DNA of 11,599 bases from Devosia sp. (GTDB lineage: Bacteria > Pseudomonadota > Alphaproteobacteria > Rhizobiales > Devosiaceae): the NCBI GenBank assembly GCA_028290245.1, contig JAQGKG010000165.1:1-11599 (forward strand), in the 5' to 3' direction. This document shows positions 8,348-11,599 of this stretch, piece by piece. The notes under the pieces are model-generated. The model was given only the letters and a program-made list of their open reading frames with translations. It made no database searches and was not told where the DNA came from. Position 1 is the stretch's first letter, and each line of letters starts with the position of its first letter. A program made the position numbers and the translations under genes.

Positions 8348-9444
8348 GCGACTTTCACCAATGCGTTGAGAATGCCGACGACGCCGCGCATCGCCTGTTC
8401 GGAGCCGATGGAGATGCGCAAGCCGTTCGGAATGCCATAGGAGTCGCCGATTTCGCGCACGATCAAGCCGCGGTCGCGCAGGGTTTCGAACGCCAACGCA
8501 GCGTGCTCGGCATCGGGAAACAACACCATGACGAAATTGGCCTGGCTCGGCACGACGCGGAAATGGTTGGAGGCATCGAGCTCCTCGGTGATCCAGTCAC
8601 GCCATAGAGCATTGTGCCCCTTGAGCTTGTCGTTGAACTCGGTGTCGCGCGCTGCGGCGGCGCCAGCTAGTTGGGCGGGCAGGTTGACGTTGAACGGGCC
8701 GCGGATGCGGTTAATGGCATCGACGACATGGTCGGGGCCGACCATCCAACCGATGCGGGCCGCTGCGAGCCCCATCTTGGAGAAGGTGCGGACCATGACG
8801 ACGTTGCTGGCCTCGCGGACGAGGTCGGCGCCGACGGTGAAGTCCTCGGCGGTGACATATTCCGCATAGGCATTGTCGATGACCAGCAGGATATCTGGGC
8901 GCAGGCCGGCATGCAGGCGGCGGATTTCGGCGTCCGGCAGGTAGGTGCCGGTCGGGTTGTTGGGATTGGCCAGCCAGATGATTTTGGTGCTGGGCGTTAC
9001 GGCGGCAAGGATTGCATCGACGTCGGCGGTGTAGTCGTCCTCGTCGACCATGACGATGCTGGCGCCGGTTGCCTTGGTAATGATCGGATAGACCGAAAAG
9101 CCGTAGCGGCTCATGATCGCTTCGTCGCCCAGACCGAGATAGCACTGCGCGATCAGGTGCAGCAGGTCATCCGAGCCATTGCCGCAGACAATGCTCTCGG
9201 GGTCGATGCCGTGCACTTCGCCCAGCGCGGTGCGCAGAATTTTCGAGGTGCCTTCGGGATAGATGTCCAGCCGGTCGGCGACCGACCGAAACGCCTCGAT
9301 GGCCTTGGGGCTGGCACCCAGCGGCGATTCGTTGGACGACAGCTTGATATAACTGCTGCCCGGCGCGCCGGACTTGCCGGGCACATAGGGCGCAATATCG
9401 AGAATACCGGGCTGCGGAACGGGGCGATTGGGAGCGTCGGACAT
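8344..9444 (-). CDS. hisC: Histidinol-phosphate / aromatic aminotransferase (HisC family)
   Basis: A PLP-dependent fold-type I aminotransferase of 366 residues, normal for HisC, which transaminates imidazole acetol phosphate in histidine synthesis. Visible elements are SNESPLG (37-43), a GNGSDD phosphate-binding turn (88-93), NPNNPTG (160-166), Asp190 and Tyr194, the PLP lysine Lys223 in TFSKMGLAAARIGW, and Arg230. No other histidine gene is present. The 4-base overlap with tyrC suggests this copy serves tyrosine and phenylalanine synthesis as well as, or instead of, histidine; HisC-family enzymes are known to accept aromatic keto acids. Base composition matches the neighbours. The upstream gap to the methyltransferase stop is 68 bases, with no clear ribosome binding site, so this could still be one transcript. 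Confidence 0.92.
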   Translation of the reverse strand: MSDAPNRPVPQPGILDIAPYVPGKSGAPGSSYIKLSSNESPLGASPKAIEAFRSVADRLDIYPEGTSKILRTALGEVHGIDPESIVCGNGSDDLLHLIAQCYLGLGDEAIMSRYGFSVYPIITKATGASIVMVDEDDYTADVDAILAAVTPSTKIIWLANPNNPTGTYLPDAEIRRLHAGLRPDILLVIDNAYAEYVTAEDFTVGADLVREASNVVMVRTFSKMGLAAARIGWMVGPDHVVDAINRIRGPFNVNLPAQLAGAAAARDTEFNDKLKGHNALWRDWITEELDASNHFRVVPSQANFVMVLFPDAEHAALAFETLRDRGLIVREIGDSYGIPNGLRISIGSEQAMRGVVGILNALVKVA

Positions 9445-9512
9445 GATGCCATTTCTGGGCTGAAAACCGCGCGGACCATAGTCAAAGCCATGCGTGATGG
9501 CAAAGGAAAGCG

Positions 9513-10244
9513 TCAGCCGTGCCGGGCCGTCGCCGTGTTCATGCTGGGGACGCGAACGAAGCGTTCTTCGCGTTTGCGGCGGGCGATGGCGGGGAAGGCC
9601 TCCTTGCGGGCGCGGACGCAGATAACGCCGCTCATGGCGGGGGCAAGGATGCGGCCGGCGCGCTCGAACAGTCGGGTTGATTTGAGCACCAGCGAGGACT
9701 GCACGGGCGGCAGGAATAGGCCATCGCGCCAGGCTTCGGGCACGAAGCTGTGGTCGCGCAGCAGTTTGTCGAGTTGGCCGCCGGAGTAGGGATTGCCCTG
9801 ACCGAAGGGAGTATTATCGCGCTGGGCCCAGATACCGCGGCGGCGCGGCACCACGACGATGAGTTGGCCATTGGGTGCGGTGATGCGCCAGAGTTCGCGC
9901 ATCAGCTCCTCTGCATCCGCCACATGCTCGAAGGCATGGATGGCGATGGTCAGATCGATCGCAGCGTCGGTCAGTGGCATTTCGAGCGGATCGCACAGCA
10001 CAGTGTGGGACGGGCCCTCGCGCGGCCAGGCCGAGGCGCCTTGTCGATCCGGCATGAAGGCCAGCACGCGTTCGGCTTTTTCCATGGTGAAGCGCAGGTA
10101 TGGCGTTGCAAAGCCGAGGCCCAGCACGCGCTTGCCGGAAACGTCTTCTGCGAGGCCAATGACCTGCTCACGCACGAGGGTGCGCGAAATGCGACCCAGC
10201 GGCGATTTGTAATAGGCGATGAGGCGCGTGACGTCGGCTGTCAT
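9513..10244 (-). CDS. Class I SAM-dependent methyltransferase
   Basis: A 243-residue methyltransferase of the Methyltransf_11 type with unknown substrate. The N-terminal ~35 residues are helical and lead into the SAM-binding motif VLGLGFATPYL (40-50), a variant of GxGxG. CDPLEMPLTD (84-93) matches the acidic-loop region, AIHAFEHVAD (101-110) matches motif IV of the family, and APNGQLIVVVPRR (123-135) gives strand 5. The C-terminal third is rich in Arg and Lys (ARKEAFPAIARRKREERF), perhaps contacting nucleic acid or membrane. It is divergent from gloB across 104 bases, and I recall this family next to glyoxalase II in related genomes, but no mechanism linking them is known to me. I would not assign a substrate. 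Confidence 0.85.
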   Translation of the reverse strand: MTADVTRLIAYYKSPLGRISRTLVREQVIGLAEDVSGKRVLGLGFATPYLRFTMEKAERVLAFMPDRQGASAWPREGPSHTVLCDPLEMPLTDAAIDLTIAIHAFEHVADAEELMRELWRITAPNGQLIVVVPRRRGIWAQRDNTPFGQGNPYSGGQLDKLLRDHSFVPEAWRDGLFLPPVQSSLVLKSTRLFERAGRILAPAMSGVICVRARKEAFPAIARRKREERFVRVPSMNTATARHG

Positions 10245-10289
10245 GACTTCAACTCTGCCGGTTTCCCATAGACTTGTCCAACTGGCTGG

Positions 10290-10318
10290 TTGTCATGTGG
10301 AACCTGCACCCCTAGCTA
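10290..10318 (+). promoter_or_regulatory. Candidate sigma-70 promoter of gloB
   Basis: TTGTCA (10290-10295), five of six bases of the -35 consensus, is followed after 17 bases by TAGCTA (10313-10318), a poor -10. Transcription would begin near 10325, giving a short leader of about 24 bases. Position is reasonable and the -10 is weak. Confidence 0.3.
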
Positions 10319-10335
10319 TCAAGTTCTGCAGTTTG

Positions 10336-10341
10336 AAGGAG
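10336..10341 (+). promoter_or_regulatory. Ribosome binding site fixing the gloB GTG start
   Basis: AAGGAG lies 7 bases before the GTG at 10349. It is the best Shine-Dalgarno sequence in the window and supports GTG initiation rather than a later ATG. Confidence 0.8.
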
Positions 10342-10348
10342 CATTGCC

Positions 10349-11116
10349 GTGAGTCTAATCGTCGACGTATTTCCCGCGCGCAGCGATAATTTCGGTTACC
10401 TGGTGCATGACACTGCAACGGGTCGCACTGCCGCCATCGACGCGCCCGAAGCCGCTGCGATCAAGACTGCGCTGCTGCATCGTGGCTGGACGCTCAGCGA
10501 TATCTTCATCACGCATCACCATATCGACCATGTCGAAGGCATTGCCGAGCTCAAGGCCGAGTTCGGCGTGCGCGTCGTCGGGCCACGTGCCGAGGCCGAC
10601 AAGATCGCCGATCTCGATGAGTTGGTGGCCGGTGGCGATACGGTGACGCTGGGGGAGACGACGTTCCAGGTTTACGACGCGCCGGGCCATACGCTGGGGC
10701 ACATCGTGTTTCACGATGCAGCGGGCAAGCACCTGTTCACCGCCGATGCGCTGTTCTCGCTCGGCGTAGGCCGCATGTTCGAGGGCACGCCGGGGCCAAT
10801 GTGGGAAGGCGTCAAGGCGCTGCGAGAGCTGCCGGACGATACGCTGGTGTATTGCGGACACGAATATACCCAAAGCAACGCGAAGTTTGCACTGTCGATC
10901 GACCCGAACAACGCGGCGCTGCAGAAGCGGGCGGCGGAAGTTGATGCGCTGCGGATTGCCGGCAAGGCGACCATTCCGTTCCTGCTTGGCGAGGACAAGG
11001 CGGCTAACCCGTTTCTGCGGGCCGACGATGCAGGCCTAGCCAAGCATTTTGGGTTTGAGAGTGCGTCGCCCGCCGAGGTGTTTGCGGCGATCCGCAAGGG
11101 CAAGGATACGTTCTGA
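10349..11116 (+). CDS. gloB: Hydroxyacylglutathione hydrolase (glyoxalase II)
   Basis: GloB hydrolyses S-D-lactoylglutathione to D-lactate and glutathione, the second step of methylglyoxal detoxification in the cytoplasm. The 255 residues form a metallo-beta-lactamase domain followed by the glyoxalase II C-terminal helical domain. The two-metal site is complete: THHHIDH gives His56, His58, Asp60 and His61; APGHT gives His114; TADALF gives Asp133; CGHEYT gives His171. GRMFEGT (141-147) and the C-terminal RKGKDTF match glutathione-contact regions of the family. Initiation is at GTG, supported by a strong AAGGAG 7 bases upstream. It is divergent from a SAM methyltransferase gene. Lactoylglutathione lyase (gloA) is not in this window. 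Confidence 0.96.
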   Translation: MSLIVDVFPARSDNFGYLVHDTATGRTAAIDAPEAAAIKTALLHRGWTLSDIFITHHHIDHVEGIAELKAEFGVRVVGPRAEADKIADLDELVAGGDTVTLGETTFQVYDAPGHTLGHIVFHDAAGKHLFTADALFSLGVGRMFEGTPGPMWEGVKALRELPDDTLVYCGHEYTQSNAKFALSIDPNNAALQKRAAEVDALRIAGKATIPFLLGEDKAANPFLRADDAGLAKHFGFESASPAEVFAAIRKGKDTF

Positions 11117-11155
11117 CCGGGCTCCTGCGGTAACCATTTCGCGCTTTGGGAGCTT

Positions 11156-11176
11156 AAACGTTAACAAAACGTTAGC
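11156..11176 (+). repeat. Two tandem AAACGTTARC repeats, one helical turn apart; near-CtrA site
   Basis: AAACGTTAAC (11156-11165) and AAACGTTAGC (11167-11176) are direct repeats with an 11-base period, each centred on the palindrome AACGTT. The same bases contain TTAA-N7-TTAG (11161-11175), one mismatch from the alphaproteobacterial CtrA consensus TTAA-N7-TTAA. They lie directly upstream of the sigma-54-type promoter, a place suited to a regulator. Confidence 0.45.
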
Positions 11177-11178
11177 AT

Positions 11179-11195
11179 CTGGCACAGGAATTGCT
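11179..11195 (+). promoter_or_regulatory. Candidate sigma-54 (RpoN) -24/-12 promoter
   Basis: CTGGCACAGGAATTGCT matches the RpoN consensus YTGGCACG-N4-TTGCW at all positions except the final G of the -24 block, which is A. The key GG (11181-11182) and GC (11193-11194) are exactly 12 bases apart, as RpoN needs. Transcription would start about 11206, giving a leader of about 67 bases before the ATG at 11273. It is in an intergenic gap and points towards the small gene. No activator site is recognised. Confidence 0.55.
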
Positions 11196-11222
11196 CCTTA
11201 TGGGGCATAGGGCCAGATGATT

Positions 11223-11290
11223 TGTCTCGTTTCGAGACAGGCTGGCCCGCTTTGAGACAGAGCGAGGCGAACATGGCCGATTTCGAGACA
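11223..11290 (+). repeat. Cluster of GAGACA sites, including a 17-base inverted repeat
   Basis: TGTCTCG-TTT-CGAGACA (11223-11239) is a perfect 7-bp inverted repeat. Two more direct GAGACA copies follow, TTTGAGACA (11251-11259) and TTTCGAGACA (11281-11290), the last inside the coding region. Start-to-start distances are 20 and 31 bases, close to two and three helical turns. This looks like an operator array or a structured leader downstream of the predicted transcription start. Confidence 0.5.
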
Positions 11291-11524
11291 AAGCCAATGG
11301 CGCAACTGGTGCCGATTGCTGCGCCGGGTGCTAAGCCATCACTGTTGCGCAATGTGACTACCGCTGCGTTCGTGAGCCAATTGCTCGCCGAGCGCGCTAA
11401 TCTGGCGCCGCAGCGCATGCGGCGCCGCGGCAGTTCGGAGGGTGCCATTGGCGCCTATTCTGCCGGCGCGCGCGTCGCGGTCAAGCGGATGCCGATGGGC
11501 TATCGGACGTCCATCGTCGCCTAA
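11273..11524 (+). CDS. Small protein of unknown function (83 aa)
   Basis: I do not recognise a named family. The start is the ATG at 11273, with GAGG at 11264-11267 and a 5-base spacer; a TTG at 11222 in the same frame would extend it but lacks a ribosome binding site and would turn the GAGACA repeats into coding sequence. The 83 residues have a weakly hydrophobic start (AQLVPIAAPGA, 10-20), a likely helix TAAFVSQLLAERANL (30-44), a basic stretch QRMRRRG (47-53) and a C-terminal AYSAG...RMPMGYRTSIVA. There is no membrane segment or cysteine. The protein is basic overall and could be a cytosolic nucleic-acid- or protein-binding factor. The frame is supported by the ribosome binding site, a predicted RpoN promoter and a downstream hairpin. 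Similar short proteins ending in a GYR-T-x-x-A pattern seem familiar from Hyphomicrobiales, but I cannot confirm this. Confidence 0.65.
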   Translation: MADFETKPMAQLVPIAAPGAKPSLLRNVTTAAFVSQLLAERANLAPQRMRRRGSSEGAIGAYSAGARVAVKRMPMGYRTSIVA

Positions 11525-11575
11525 CGCGCGTCGCAATCTTTCAGGTCGCTCCCTGCGCGTTAGATTCTTGTTTTA
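11521..11575 (+). terminator. Possible terminator hairpin after the small gene
   Basis: CTAACGCGC (11521-11529) pairs perfectly with GCGCGTTAG (11555-11563) across a 25-base loop and is followed by the T-rich ATTCTTGTTTTA. The stop codon of the small gene lies in the left arm. The long loop makes it weaker than a textbook rho-independent terminator. Confidence 0.4.
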
Positions 11576-11599
11576 CGCATGTCTTTGCCCCGAAACCGG
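11562..11599. repeat. Left part of a probable Hyphomicrobiales intergenic palindromic repeat (cut by window end)
   Basis: The last 38 bases run AGATTCTTGTTTTACGCAT, then GTCTTTGCCCCGAAACCGG. This pattern (T-rich lead, ACGCATGTC, a C-rich piece, then AAACCG) resembles the left arm of abundant dispersed intergenic palindromes in Rhizobiales (RIME-like elements). The right arm, expected to contain GACATGC, would lie just past the window. The assignment rests on memory of the pattern. Confidence 0.4.

Noticed and set aside
8671..9789. A 372-codon open frame on the plus strand opposite hisC and the methyltransferase gene
   Set aside because: It is antisense to a gene with complete catalytic motifs, spans the gap into the next gene, and its translation is low-complexity G/D/V-rich without a known domain. 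High GC makes such open antisense frames common.
11121..11153. GCTCC/GGAGC inverted pair after gloB as a terminator
   Set aside because: Arms are only 5 bp with a 23-base loop and no T-run.
11222..11272. Longer form of the small protein starting at TTG
   Set aside because: It has no Shine-Dalgarno sequence and would translate the repeated GAGACA leader; the ATG at 11273 has GAGG at good spacing.

Overview
The window looks like a piece of an alphaproteobacterial chromosome, most likely Hyphomicrobiales (Rhizobiales), perhaps near Devosia. Evidence for this is the high GC content, protein sequences typical of the order (a DUF2125 protein, a YkvA-type DUF1232 protein, a short prephenate dehydrogenase next to a HisC), and a 3' end that resembles the left half of an intergenic palindromic repeat common in that order. 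The genus is inferred. I see no insertion sequence, phage gene, CRISPR array, tRNA or rRNA. No gene-free stretch exceeds 300 bases; the longest are 6245-6407 and 11117-11272.

Left part (1-2860): the 3' third of a pyruvate carboxylase gene, a strong two-way terminator, a small convergent DUF1232 membrane protein gene, and, divergent from it, ispG of the MEP isoprenoid pathway.

Middle (2866-5699): a compact minus-strand run ispA - MOSC protein - ybaK-like deacylase, with gaps of only 2 and 10 bases, so probably one operon. It converges on ispG. An MEP-pathway gene and the prenyl chain-elongation gene therefore flank two small housekeeping genes. Divergent from ispA is mtgA, a peptidoglycan glycosyltransferase gene; peptidoglycan assembly depends on a lipid carrier made from IspA's product.

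Right part (5696-11116): a chaC-like gamma-glutamylcyclotransferase gene whose stop overlaps that of mtgA; a DUF2125 membrane-anchored envelope protein gene whose stop overlaps that of tyrC in the same way; a tyrC-hisC pair coupled by a 4-base overlap; a SAM-dependent methyltransferase gene; and, divergent from it, gloB (glyoxalase II).

Far right (11117-11599): the least ordinary stretch. A very good match to a sigma-54 (RpoN) -24/-12 promoter precedes a set of repeated GAGACA sites and an 83-residue protein of unknown function. Two ACGTTA repeats one helical turn apart, overlapping a near-consensus CtrA site, lie just upstream of the promoter. A hairpin and the start of a probable dispersed repeat follow the gene. 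The rest of the window is ordinary core-genome content; I did not find a convincing new multi-gene system.
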